From positions 310,001-374,000 of the forward strand of contig NZ_JAKIKY010000001.1 of NCBI RefSeq assembly GCF_023349185.1: a DNA stretch of 64,000 bases. The letters run 5' to 3'. A model generated the notes under the pieces. That model was not told the origin of the DNA. It made no database searches and worked only from the letters and a program-made list of their open reading frames with translations. The stretch is from Shewanella aquimarina (GTDB lineage Bacteria > Pseudomonadota > Gammaproteobacteria > Enterobacterales > Shewanellaceae). The translations under genes were made by a program, and so were the position numbers. This document shows positions 34,620 to 43,559 of the stretch, piece after piece. Every line of letters starts with the position of its first letter. The stretch's first letter is position 1.

Positions 34620-36583
34620 GATGCTCTCCTTTGAGTGGCGTCGCCCTCGAGACGATGCTGTGGCGCGATCACTGTCGCCACCTTGACTTGGGTTTGAATG
34701 CGCGACTTGGTGCCGTCCTGGAAGGTGATCACGGTATCGATATCCACATGGGGCTGATCGCCATAGATGGCCTCGATGATCTCGCCATACTTGTCGGCGA
34801 TGACACCACGTCTCACCTTACGGGTACGGGTCAGCTCGCCATCATCGGCGTCCAGCTCCTTGTAGAGCAGCACAAACTTGTTGATCTTCTGCGCATCGGG
34901 CAGGGTCTCGTTCACCCGCTCCACCTCGGCCTGTAGCTGCTGATACACCTCGGGCAGGCTCGACAGGTTGGTGTAGTTGGTGAAGGCCAGTCCCTGCTGC
35001 TCGGCCCACTTGGAGACGATGCTGAAGCGGATACACAAAATCGCGGACAGATAGGGCTTGTCCTTGCCCAAGATCACCGCCTCACCGATGAAGGAGGAGA
35101 ACTTGAGCTTATTCTCGATATATTGCGGCGAGTACTGAATGCCCTGGCTGGTCTTGGCCAAGTCTTTGATGCGGTCGATCACCACCAGATGGCCCGACGG
35201 CTTGAAGTAACCGGCGTCCCCTGTGTGCATCCAGCCATCTTTGACATCTTCATCGAAAGCGGCCTGATCGCCCAGGTAGCCATTGAACATGCCCACCGTC
35301 TTGGCTATCACCTCACCCACCCCTTCGCTGTCGGTGTTGATCACCTTAAGCTCGGCGGTATCGAAGGCCACACCGACAGTATCGTAATCCACGTCATGTT
35401 CGTCGTGTATTGTATAAGCGCCACACATCTCGGTCTGACCATAGAGCTGACGCAGCGGCACGCCGATCGCCTGGAAGAACTTGAAGGTATCCGGCCCCAT
35501 GGCCGCGCCGCCTGTGGCCGCCGACTTGAGGAAGGAAAACCCTAACCGGTCACGCAGCGCCTTCATCAAGATGATGTCGGCCAGCTTAGAGCGTCTGCCC
35601 TCGGCAAGTCGCTGCTCGGCGCGCTTCATGGCAAAGTCGAACAGCTTTTGCTTGAGCGGGGTCGAGTCCATCATGCGCGCCTTGACGTCGGCGAGGATCC
35701 CTTCCCACACCCTAGGTGCCAGCAGCACGAAGCTTGGACCTATCTCGCGCAGATCCGCCATCATGGTTTCCTGCTCTTCGACGAAGTTCACGATCTGACG
35801 GGCGATGAGCGCCTGGCCTACGGCGTAGACCTGCTCCATGATCCAGGGCAGCGGCAGCACGGAAACATAGTTGTCGCCCGGCGCGCGGGGATCGGCCCGC
35901 AGGTAGGAGCAGCAATGGTCGATAAACTTGCTGCCCTGTAGCAATACGATCTTGGGCTTAGAGGTGGTGCCCGAGGTGGTGCAGTAGATGGCGATGTTCT
36001 CCGCCTTGCCCGCATCCACCAGGTTGTCGTAGCGGCGCGGATCTGTGTTGTCCACCTCCTGGCCGATTCGATAGATCTCCTCGACGCTGATAAGGCGTGG
36101 GTCATCATATTTACGCATGCCGCGCGGGTCACAGTAGACGATATATTTTACCGAGGGGATGCTGTCGCCCAGCTCCAGCAGCTTGTCACACTGCTCCTCA
36201 TCTTCGGCGACGATCACCTTGGCCTCGCTGCGATTGAGCAGGTAGGCCACCTCTTCGTGCAGCGAGTCTTGATAGACACCCAGGGAGAAACAGGCCAGCG
36301 CATGGGCGGCGACTTCGCCCCAGACCCACTCGGGACGATTCTCCCCCAGCAGGGCGATGGTGCTGTGGGACTCGATACCCAGGTGGTCGAAGGCCAGCGC
36401 CATCCACTTCACCCGGTTGTGATAATCTTGCCAGCTGAATTCGGTCCAGATACCGAACTCCTTCTCGCGCATGGCGACCTCGCTACCCCAGTTGGCCGCA
36501 TTATGGCGCAGGATCTTGGGAAAGGTGTCGAGTGAGCCCATGTCGAAGGCCCGCGCCGTCGACGCATTATTTACCTGAGTCAT
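34616..36583 (-). CDS. Long-chain-type AMP-forming acyl-CoA synthetase
   Basis: A 655-aa ANL enzyme of the FAA1/long-chain group. The phosphate loop reads YCTTSGTTSKPKIVLLQ; QLYGQTEMCGAYTIHDEHD, GWMHTGDAGYFKPSGHLVVI and DRIKDLAKTSQGIQYSPQYI are all present, and the C-terminal RKVRRGVIADKYGEII closes the protein. The length fits the eukaryotic-like long-chain subgroup (about 600-660 aa). It sits between livG and livH with overlapping start and stop codons on both sides, so it is integral to the transport operon and should activate what the ABC system imports. Confidence 0.9.
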   Translation of the reverse strand: MTQVNNASTARAFDMGSLDTFPKILRHNAANWGSEVAMREKEFGIWTEFSWQDYHNRVKWMALAFDHLGIESHSTIALLGENRPEWVWGEVAAHALACFSLGVYQDSLHEEVAYLLNRSEAKVIVAEDEEQCDKLLELGDSIPSVKYIVYCDPRGMRKYDDPRLISVEEIYRIGQEVDNTDPRRYDNLVDAGKAENIAIYCTTSGTTSKPKIVLLQGSKFIDHCCSYLRADPRAPGDNYVSVLPLPWIMEQVYAVGQALIARQIVNFVEEQETMMADLREIGPSFVLLAPRVWEGILADVKARMMDSTPLKQKLFDFAMKRAEQRLAEGRRSKLADIILMKALRDRLGFSFLKSAATGGAAMGPDTFKFFQAIGVPLRQLYGQTEMCGAYTIHDEHDVDYDTVGVAFDTAELKVINTDSEGVGEVIAKTVGMFNGYLGDQAAFDEDVKDGWMHTGDAGYFKPSGHLVVIDRIKDLAKTSQGIQYSPQYIENKLKFSSFIGEAVILGKDKPYLSAILCIRFSIVSKWAEQQGLAFTNYTNLSSLPEVYQQLQAEVERVNETLPDAQKINKFVLLYKELDADDGELTRTRKVRRGVIADKYGEIIEAIYGDQPHVDIDTVITFQDGTKSRIQTQVKVATVIAPQHRLEGDATQRRAS

Positions 36584-37380
36584 TAGCCAACCTCTTGTAA
36601 TTGCTCGTCATCTTCAAGGCCTAGGTAGGCCTGTCTCACGTGCTCGTCGGCCATCACCGCTTCGGGCAGACCAGAGATCAGTTTCTTACCGAAATCGAGC
36701 ACCATCACCTCATGGGAGATATCCATCACCACCCCCATGTCGTGTTCAATCATCACCACGGTAATGCCGAACTCTTCATTGAGATCCAGGATATAGCGGG
36801 CCATATCCTCCTTCTCTTCCAGGTTCATCCCCGCCATCGGCTCGTCGAGCAGAATCAGCTTAGGGTTGAGGGCCATGGCACGTGCCAGCTCGACTCGCTT
36901 GCGCAGGCCATAAGAGAGGGTGCCGGCGATGGATTTACGTACATGGGAGATGTCGAGAAAGTCGATGATCTCCTCCACCTGGCGGCGATGGGTCAGCTCC
37001 TCTTTCTGCGCCGGAGACGCCCAGTAGAGCGGGCCGGTGAGCCAGTTGTTCTTCATCAGGTGGTGACGGCCCACCATGATGTTGTCCAGCACCGACATGT
37101 GACCAAACAGCGCCAGGTTTTGAAAGGTACGGCCTATGCCGAGATCGGCACGGGCATTGGGCCTGAGATGGGTGACATCCTGATTATCGAAATGAATCGT
37201 CCCCTTCTGTGGACGGTAGCGACCCGAGATGCTGTTGAGCATCGAGGTCTTACCCGCCCCGTTGGGACCGATAATCGAAAACACGGCGCCGCGCTCGACC
37301 TCGAAGCTCACATCGGTCAGGGCCTTTACCCCACCAAATGCGAGCGAGATCTGATCGACAGTTAAAATGGTATCTTTCAC
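36583..37380 (-). CDS. Branched-chain amino acid-type ABC transporter ATPase, LivG-like
   Basis: A 265-aa ATPase with GPNGAGKTSMLNSISGRYRP (Walker A), Walker B LILLDEPMAGMNLEEKEDMA and VVMIEHDMGVVMDISHEVMV, typical of LivG. The signature is LSYGLRKRVELARAM in place of LPYGQQRRLEIARAL. The start codon is GTG at 37380, preceded by AAGGAGTAGG. The TAA stop shares a base with the next ATG. First gene of the operon after the porin terminator. Confidence 0.93.
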   Translation of the reverse strand: MKDTILTVDQISLAFGGVKALTDVSFEVERGAVFSIIGPNGAGKTSMLNSISGRYRPQKGTIHFDNQDVTHLRPNARADLGIGRTFQNLALFGHMSVLDNIMVGRHHLMKNNWLTGPLYWASPAQKEELTHRRQVEEIIDFLDISHVRKSIAGTLSYGLRKRVELARAMALNPKLILLDEPMAGMNLEEKEDMARYILDLNEEFGITVVMIEHDMGVVMDISHEVMVLDFGKKLISGLPEAVMADEHVRQAYLGLEDDEQLQEVG

Positions 37381-37463
37381 AACCCTACTCCTTTAAACGG
37401 CTCTGCCTGGGTATTTCGGCGATGAGTCGCCCCGGCGGATGCCAGGACGAGGGTTAAACGGGT

Positions 37464-37490
37464 AAAAAAAGCGGGGAGGAATCCCTCCCC
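37464..37490 (-). terminator. Terminator between porin and transporter operon
   Basis: On the minus strand GGGGAGG-GATT-CCTCCCC is followed by GCTTTTTTTACC, 10 bases after the porin stop codon. It would limit read-through from the porin into livG, giving more porin than transporter mRNA. Confidence 0.9.
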
Positions 37491-37499
37491 CAAGAGCAC

Positions 37500-38537
37500 T
37501 TACAAGGCGTAACGCATTGAGAACTGTGCGTAGTTAGAATCGACGTTCTGGTCGTCCAGGGCGAAGTTACCCACTTCGATACCCACGGCCAGTGCCGGTG
37601 TCAGGTTTTGGAACAGGTTGACGCTCCACTGACTGCGATCCGCATCCGACTCGTCTGTCTCGATACGGCCATACAGGAAGGTGCTGCGCAGGGTATCTGT
37701 CCAGTAGTGACGGTAGGCCGCCAGATAAGAGGTGGTGGTTTCAACCTCTTCACCGATAAGATCTGGCGTCACCCCCAGGCCCACATAACGGCCCACTTCC
37801 CCCTGGTGGAACTGGAAGCGCAGATCGTCTTTACCGAAGGTGTTGATGCGACCGGCGATAGAGCCACCGAAGGCGGTTTCGCTGTTGCCGCCCAGGGTAT
37901 TGAGCTGACGACCCAGGGCCGAGATGGAGACATTACCCCAGTCGCCCTTGAAGTTATAACGGGCTACTACGTCCGGCAGATCGTCGTTAGCGGTATCACC
38001 GCCGTGACTCTCAGGGTTCTCGATAGAGACCTGGAAGCCACCTATGTCGTAGCGGATCTGCCCCTGACGCACGAAAGCCAAACCGACTGTGGCACCGGCA
38101 AAGTCGGCGGTTTCCGGGATGGCGCTGGTGTTCATGAAGGTGGTCCAGGTCTGACCCACGGTTAAGTCTTTGTACTTGATGAAGGCATGACGCAGACGCG
38201 GATGGGCCGAGTTAGACACCACCTGGTTACCGCCACCGCCGAGGAAATCCATCTCGATGAAACCCATCACGTCGCCGTGAACATACTTGGTATTGAAACG
38301 AGACTCGTTGGCGAAGATACGGAACTGTGACGCGCTCTCTTCGAGCGGCGTGCCTGTGCCAATCCAGAAGTCGCGATAGCCGACATCGCCGTTAACATAA
38401 CGGGCATCGACCTTGAGGTAGCCGCCAAACGACAGCTTGCCGTCGTCGCCGACATTAAAGTCATAGCCTGCCATGGCCGAACTGGCCATCAGGCCGAGTG
38501 AAGTTGCGATCGTGAGTTTTTTTATTGTTGATATCAT
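37500..38537 (-). CDS. DcaP-like outer-membrane porin
   Basis: A 345-aa outer-membrane protein with signal peptide (MISTIKKLTIATSLGLMASSAMA-G). The mature start YDFNVGDDGKLSFGGYLKVD, the stretch FRIFANESRFNTKYVHGD, GGGGNQVVSNSAHPRLRHAF, VGQTWTTFMN and a C-terminal FSMRYAL with terminal aromatic-hydrophobic pattern match the DcaP family, trimeric porins for dicarboxylates and aromatic acids. The ATG at 38537 has AGGGGATAATCAAG in front; the frame is open 9 codons more. It stands at the head of the transporter cluster and gives it an outer-membrane entry. Confidence 0.87.
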   Translation of the reverse strand: MISTIKKLTIATSLGLMASSAMAGYDFNVGDDGKLSFGGYLKVDARYVNGDVGYRDFWIGTGTPLEESASQFRIFANESRFNTKYVHGDVMGFIEMDFLGGGGNQVVSNSAHPRLRHAFIKYKDLTVGQTWTTFMNTSAIPETADFAGATVGLAFVRQGQIRYDIGGFQVSIENPESHGGDTANDDLPDVVARYNFKGDWGNVSISALGRQLNTLGGNSETAFGGSIAGRINTFGKDDLRFQFHQGEVGRYVGLGVTPDLIGEEVETTTSYLAAYRHYWTDTLRSTFLYGRIETDESDADRSQWSVNLFQNLTPALAVGIEVGNFALDDQNVDSNYAQFSMRYAL

Positions 38538-38794
38538 CTTGATTATCCCCTTTTGTGGTTGCATTCAAGATGGAGAAATGCCTCCTTTGCCTCAATTGGG
38601 AATAGGTAGTAATGCAGCGGTAGTAGGCCAAAGGGCGCAATACGTGAGACTTAGACAGTAAGCACTAATACTTAAGTCGATGGCCGTAAATGCCGACTTT
38701 GGCCTTAACTGTGATATGTTGGCTTGAATAACAAAATAAAAGGAGTGAGCCGGGATGGCGAGATAAGCTCCTGAAAAGATAGGATAAGTGACAA

Positions 38795-41700
38795 ATGTTC
38801 CCTAACTGGCTTTTGGTCGCCATCAGCATCAGCTACATAGGCCTGCTGTTTTTAATGGCGTTTCTGGGTGACAAGTACCGCGGCAAGTGGTTTGCCGGGC
38901 AGCACACCATCATCTACTCCCTGTCGCTGGGGGTCTACTGTACCTCCTGGGGCTTTCTCGGCACCGCCGGACAGGCCGCCAATAACTCCTTCGCCTACCT
39001 GCCAGTTTATATCGCGCCTATCCTGCTGTTTATCTTCGCCTGGCCCTTTATCCAGCGGGTGATCCGCGTCTGTCTCAAGCTCAACATCACCTCGATTGCC
39101 GATCTGCTGGCGGCCCGATTCGGTAAATCGCCCTTGCTGGCGGTGGTGGTCACCTTCGTCGCCCTGTTCGGCACCCTGCCCTACATCGCGCTGCAACAGA
39201 AGGCGATCGTCAACTCCTATGAGATCTTGAGGCAAGACCATCTGCTCTCCTCCTGGCAGCTGGGCCTGGTGGTGAGCCTGATCCTCGCCGGTTTCACCAT
39301 AGTGTTTGGGGTGCGGGCCATCGACGTGACCGAGCGCCATCCGGGGATGATGCTGGCCATCGCCTTCGAGTCCCTGGTGAAACTCATCGCCTATCTCACC
39401 ATAGGCATCTTCGTCTCCTTCTTCCTGTTCGACTCCCCCATGGAGATCTGGCAGAAGGCCACAGAGATCAAGCCGATTGCAACCGAGTTCACCTACCCCA
39501 ACTTCATCTCGCTGTTTGGCCTGCTGATCATAGTGATGTCGGCGTTTCTCTGCCTCCCACGCCAGTTTCAGGTGTTGATCGTTGAGCTCAAATCACAAAA
39601 ACATGTGCTCTGGAGCCGCTGGACCTTCCCCCTCTATGTGCTAGTGTTTGCCTTCTTCGCCACCCCGCTGGGTCAGGCGGGCAACATCCTCTATGGCGAC
39701 TCGCTGCAGAGCGATGCCTATGTGCTGTTTCTGCCGGTATTCAGCGGCGATATCTGGCTGGGGCTGTTTAGTTTTCTCGGCGCCATCTCGGCGGCCAGCT
39801 CCATGGTGATCATCTCCACCATCGCCCTGAGTACCATGCTGAGTAACGAGATCGTCTTCCCCACGCTATTTAAGATCAACAACATACAGAGCAACGACTT
39901 CCACAAGTTCCGCTCGCACCTGCTTAATATCCGCAAGGCGTTGGTGCTTCTGGTGATCTTCTTGAGCTATGGCATGTTTCTCATCGCCCCGCCCGATACC
40001 CTGGCATCTTTAGGTGAGGTAGCCTTCGGCGCCATCGCCCAGATCGGCCCGGCCCTGTTTGCCGCCTTCCTCTGGCGTCGGGTCACGCTGATCGGCGTAT
40101 TGGTGGGGATCTCCAGCGGCTTCGCCCTCTGGCTGGTGCTCAACCTGCTGCCACAGCTCGGCCTCTATGGCCATCCGTTTGCCGGTAGCGGCTACTCCAT
40201 GACCACTATGGCGACCCTGGTTGGCCTGTTTGTCAACGTGATGGCTATCTGGCTGGTCTCCTCCTTCACCCGTCAGAGCGTGCATGAGCAGATGCAGATA
40301 GGCCACTTTATCGAGCGCCCCGAGCTGGATAAGGCGCTGCCCGAGGTGCCTAAACATGTGAACCCCACCGAGCTCGAACTCCTGGTGGCCCGCTTCATAG
40401 GCAAGGACAAGGCCGCCCAGGGCTTCTACTCCTTCTTCTCCTGTCAGCCTCAGCCGATTCAAGATAAGAACGCCCATAACCAGGCGCTGATCTTCTTTAC
40501 CGAAAACATGCTCGCCAGCGTCATGGGGTCGGCCTCGGCGCGCCTGGTGCTCTCCTGCGCACTCCATGGACGCGACATCGCCATCGAGGATGTGGCCCAG
40601 CTGGTAGAGGAGGCCTCGAGCCACCGCAAGGAGTTCAGCCGCAGCGTGCTGCACAGCGCCATCGAGAACGCCAGCGAGGGGATATCTGTCATCGACAAAG
40701 ATCTCAACCTGGTGGCCTGGAATCAGCAATATCTCAGCCTGTTTAACTACCCGGACGACCTCATCTACATCGGCTGCCCCGTGAGGCAGCTGATCGAATA
40801 TAACCTCAAGTTCGGCAAGGGCTATATTCCCAACCTGGATGAGCAGGTGGAGCGGCGCCTCAACTTCCTGCGACAGGGCAGTCGCCACGCCACCGAGCGC
40901 ATCCAGCCCGACGGCAAGACGATACGCATTCAGGGCAACCCCATCCCGGGCGGCGGCTTCGTGATGATTTTCTCCGACATCAGCATGTACCGCGAGGCGG
41001 AAAAGCTGCTGAAAGAGAAAAACTTAGACCTGGAAGCCAGGGTATTTGAGCGCACCAAGCGCCTGGAGCAGGCCAACCTGCAGCTGGCCAAGTCCAACGC
41101 CGAGCTGGCCGAAGCCCTACAGAAGGTAGAACAGGCGCACCAGAAGAAGAGCCAGTATCTGAAGGCCTGTAGCCATGATCTGCTACAGCCACTGTCGGCC
41201 GCGCGGCTGTTCTCCTCCGCCTTTGTCCAGGGGGGTCAGCTGTCGAACAAGCAGAAGCAGCAGATCGGCTATATCGACAACGCCCTGCAGGTGGCCAACG
41301 AGCTGCTGCTGGATCTCAACGAGGTGTCACGCATCGAGGGCGGTACGGTCGTGCCCGAGATCACCGAGTTTGCCCTGCAGGAGGTGCTCGACTCTCTGGT
41401 AGAAGAGTTCAGTGCCATGGCCAATACCACAGAGGCTGAATTTAAGTGTATCAAGACCAAGCTCTGGGTGCGCAGCGACAAGGTGCTGCTCAGACGCATC
41501 TTACAGAACCTCATCAGCAACGCGTTTCGCTATGCCGGTGGCGGTCGCATCCTGCTGGGCTGTCGCCGCCACGGCGATACCATCGCCATCCAGGTGGTGG
41601 ATGATGGCCCGGGGATCCCGGATGACAAGCAGGCGGTGATCTTCGAGCAGTTTACCCGTTTGCAGCACTCGGGCCACGAAGGGGTCAACGGCCTGGGACT

Positions 41701-42295
41701 CGGGCTCAATATCGCCCAGGGCCTGGCGGAGCTGATGCAGCACAGGCTCACCCTGTCATCTAAGGTCAACCAAGGCAGTATCTTCAGCCTGAGCCTGAAC
41801 GCCGTCACCCCGAAACTTGTCGAGGAACACGCCAGCCAGCCGGATATTCTCACCCTCAACGGCGTACATGTACTCTGTGTCGATGACGATCCGAACGTGC
41901 TGGCAGGCATGGAGGAGCTATTGAAGGGCTGGAAATGTCAGGTCTATACCGCTTCCTCGGCGCAGCAGGCCAAGGCCTGTGTCGGCCAATTTGCCAGTAA
42001 GATAGATATAGTACTGATGGACTATCAGCTGGAGAACAATCAAAACGGCCTGGATCTCATGGCCGAACTGCAGGCCATGTCCAGCCGCCCCATCCCGGCG
42101 ATTCTGATCACCGCCACCATAGACGAAGAGGTGGTGCAGCGCACCAAAGAGTTGGGCTATGGCTATCTGCGCAAGATCATCAAACCCATCGCCCTGCGCG
42201 CCGTGATGAGTGCCACCCTGGCCAACAGCCTGCACAACAACTACTCGGCGCAGCCGAGCCCTCACTTTAATCTAGTAGACCCACTGACCGACTAA
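38795..42295 (+). CDS. crbS: CrbS-like sodium/solute symporter-hybrid histidine kinase
   Basis: A 1166-aa sensor with five parts in order: a sodium:solute symporter domain with about 13 helices (residues 1-490), a cytoplasmic linker, a PAS domain (about 625-740, GISVIDKDLNLVAWNQQYLS), a coiled coil (745-785), a histidine kinase with the H-box ACSHDLLQPLSAAR (His 794), N-box LQNLISNAFRYAGG and G-boxes DDGPGIPDDKQ / GLGLGLNIAQGL, and a receiver (1020-1140) with phospho-Asp 1076 in LMDYQLENN. This architecture is that of CrbS/MxtR, which with CrbR/ErdR controls acetate use (acs) in Vibrio and Pseudomonas. The partner regulator is convergent next door. Confidence 0.9.
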   Translation: MFPNWLLVAISISYIGLLFLMAFLGDKYRGKWFAGQHTIIYSLSLGVYCTSWGFLGTAGQAANNSFAYLPVYIAPILLFIFAWPFIQRVIRVCLKLNITSIADLLAARFGKSPLLAVVVTFVALFGTLPYIALQQKAIVNSYEILRQDHLLSSWQLGLVVSLILAGFTIVFGVRAIDVTERHPGMMLAIAFESLVKLIAYLTIGIFVSFFLFDSPMEIWQKATEIKPIATEFTYPNFISLFGLLIIVMSAFLCLPRQFQVLIVELKSQKHVLWSRWTFPLYVLVFAFFATPLGQAGNILYGDSLQSDAYVLFLPVFSGDIWLGLFSFLGAISAASSMVIISTIALSTMLSNEIVFPTLFKINNIQSNDFHKFRSHLLNIRKALVLLVIFLSYGMFLIAPPDTLASLGEVAFGAIAQIGPALFAAFLWRRVTLIGVLVGISSGFALWLVLNLLPQLGLYGHPFAGSGYSMTTMATLVGLFVNVMAIWLVSSFTRQSVHEQMQIGHFIERPELDKALPEVPKHVNPTELELLVARFIGKDKAAQGFYSFFSCQPQPIQDKNAHNQALIFFTENMLASVMGSASARLVLSCALHGRDIAIEDVAQLVEEASSHRKEFSRSVLHSAIENASEGISVIDKDLNLVAWNQQYLSLFNYPDDLIYIGCPVRQLIEYNLKFGKGYIPNLDEQVERRLNFLRQGSRHATERIQPDGKTIRIQGNPIPGGGFVMIFSDISMYREAEKLLKEKNLDLEARVFERTKRLEQANLQLAKSNAELAEALQKVEQAHQKKSQYLKACSHDLLQPLSAARLFSSAFVQGGQLSNKQKQQIGYIDNALQVANELLLDLNEVSRIEGGTVVPEITEFALQEVLDSLVEEFSAMANTTEAEFKCIKTKLWVRSDKVLLRRILQNLISNAFRYAGGGRILLGCRRHGDTIAIQVVDDGPGIPDDKQAVIFEQFTRLQHSGHEGVNGLGLGLNIAQGLAELMQHRLTLSSKVNQGSIFSLSLNAVTPKLVEEHASQPDILTLNGVHVLCVDDDPNVLAGMEELLKGWKCQVYTASSAQQAKACVGQFASKIDIVLMDYQLENNQNGLDLMAELQAMSSRPIPAILITATIDEEVVQRTKELGYGYLRKIIKPIALRAVMSATLANSLHNNYSAQPSPHFNLVDPLTD

Positions 42296-42301
42296 CGAAA
42301 A

Positions 42302-42334
42302 CGCCCCGCACCTGAAATCTACAGATGCGGGGCG
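42302..42334. terminator. Bidirectional terminator between crbS and crbR
   Basis: CGCCCCGCAcCTG / CAGaTGCGGGGCG with a 7-base loop and one mismatch in the stem, 7 bases after the crbS stop codon. No long T-run; placement between two convergent genes suggests use from both sides. Confidence 0.7.
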
Positions 42335-42370
42335 CTTCTAGCTAGCTCAAACTGGGCCTATTGGTCCTGA

Positions 42371-42404
42371 ACCTCTGCGGCTAAACCTCTGTGGCTAAAC
42401 CTCT
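42371..42404. repeat. 14-bp tandem repeat including the crbR stop codon
   Basis: ACCTCTGCGGCTAA (42371-42384), ACCTCTGTGGCTAA (42385-42398) and a partial ACCTCT (42399-42404). On the minus strand the unit is GAGGTTTAGCCRCA: it includes the last two sense codons (Glu-Val) and the TAG stop (42395-42397) of crbR, so the 3' end of the gene has been copied downstream. Confidence 0.85.
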
Positions 42405-43063
42405 TCCACTTCGGCGGTCAGCGGCGTCTTATCCAGATAGAGCTGACTCATGGCGATCACCGCCTGGGTGCGTGTGTGTACCCCGAGCTTGAGGAAGATA
42501 GCACTGGCGTGGGCCTTGATAGTTGCCTCCGACAGGCCCAGTTCATAGGCGATCTGCTTGTTGAGCAGGCCATCGGCGAACATCATCAAGATCTTGTGCT
42601 GACGTGGAGACAGGCTGGCTATCTTGCTGCTCATGCTGTCCAACGTGACCGCGCTGAGATCCTCACAGCCCGGCGGCGTCCACTGGCGTCCTGCCATCAC
42701 GGCATTGATCGCCTTGACCATCTGCTCGACCGGCGAGGACTTGGGAATAAAGCCCGCCGCACCGAAAGACATCGCCTTACCCACGGTGACTTTATCCTCC
42801 TGGCCGGAGATCACCACTATCCCGATATGGGGATAGCTATTACGAATATTGACGAGTGTGTTGAATCCATGTGCGTTAGGGATGTTCAGATCCAATAAAA
42901 GCAGGTCTGCATCCTGGTGCTGGGTTAAGATCTCATCCAGTGCCGTCACCGTCTCCGCCTCGAACAGCAAAGGCTGATCAAACTGGGTGGTTAGGGTGTT
43001 TACGAGTGCTTGTCTAAACAGTGGATGATCATCAGCTATTATTATTTTTAGTGGCTGTAACAT
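42395..43063 (-). CDS. crbR: CrbR-like LuxR-family response regulator
   Basis: A 222-aa two-domain regulator. The receiver has IIIADDHPLFRQAL and the phospho-Asp in LLLLDLNIPNAHGF; the C-terminus has an HTH of the LuxR/NarL type (LSPRQHKILMMFADGLLNKQ, ELGLSEATIKAHASAIFLKL). The ATG at 43063 (MLQPLKI) has GAGGGATC in front; the frame is open 8 codons more. Lying next to the CrbS-type kinase, it is the expected partner (CrbR/ErdR). It is convergent with crbS and ends in a 14-bp tandem repeat. Confidence 0.9.
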   Translation of the reverse strand: MLQPLKIIIADDHPLFRQALVNTLTTQFDQPLLFEAETVTALDEILTQHQDADLLLLDLNIPNAHGFNTLVNIRNSYPHIGIVVISGQEDKVTVGKAMSFGAAGFIPKSSPVEQMVKAINAVMAGRQWTPPGCEDLSAVTLDSMSSKIASLSPRQHKILMMFADGLLNKQIAYELGLSEATIKAHASAIFLKLGVHTRTQAVIAMSQLYLDKTPLTAEVEEV

Positions 43064-43559
43064 TTTTGATCCCTCATATGTACTCATTTCCAGTCTACGC
43101 GAACCTTAGAGATTATCAAACAGGCCTAAAAGCCGTAGCCGAGGAAGCACTTGTCAGTTAACATTTACATTACAACTAGATAGCGGCATAAATTTGCTAA
43201 AGCCCATCCTCGGCAGTGGCGTCAATATAGACTTATTATCTAGGTCAGGGCGCTATTATTTGTGCTAGAGATGACGTATTGAGGAGATGTTCGGCGCTTA
43301 ATGGTCCAATAACGGCCCATGGCTCGCACCGAAATGCCCCATGATTTGCCGAGAATCATCTATAGGCGCTGGCTTGAACATATCACACGGCTCACATATT
43401 CTAATCAATATCAGCCACGAAAATCATCGCCAAAGCGCTGGGCGAGACAGTACGCCTCGTCACTATTAGCAAGAAGCATAATAGCGCTTCAATACAATAA
43501 AAAGATCAATAATTTAAATCCTAACGCTCGACAACAGAAACCATTTAGAGGGAACGCAG
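43064..43559. other. Gene-free region between crbR and the patatin gene
   Basis: Nearly 500 bases with divergent genes on both sides, so promoters in both directions are expected. The one structured feature I see is an 8-bp perfect inverted repeat GCCGAGGA (43138-43145) and TCCTCGGC (43207-43214), 61 bases apart. The short frame at 43319-43570 has an unlikely composition and overlaps the next gene; I do not take it as real. Confidence 0.4.
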
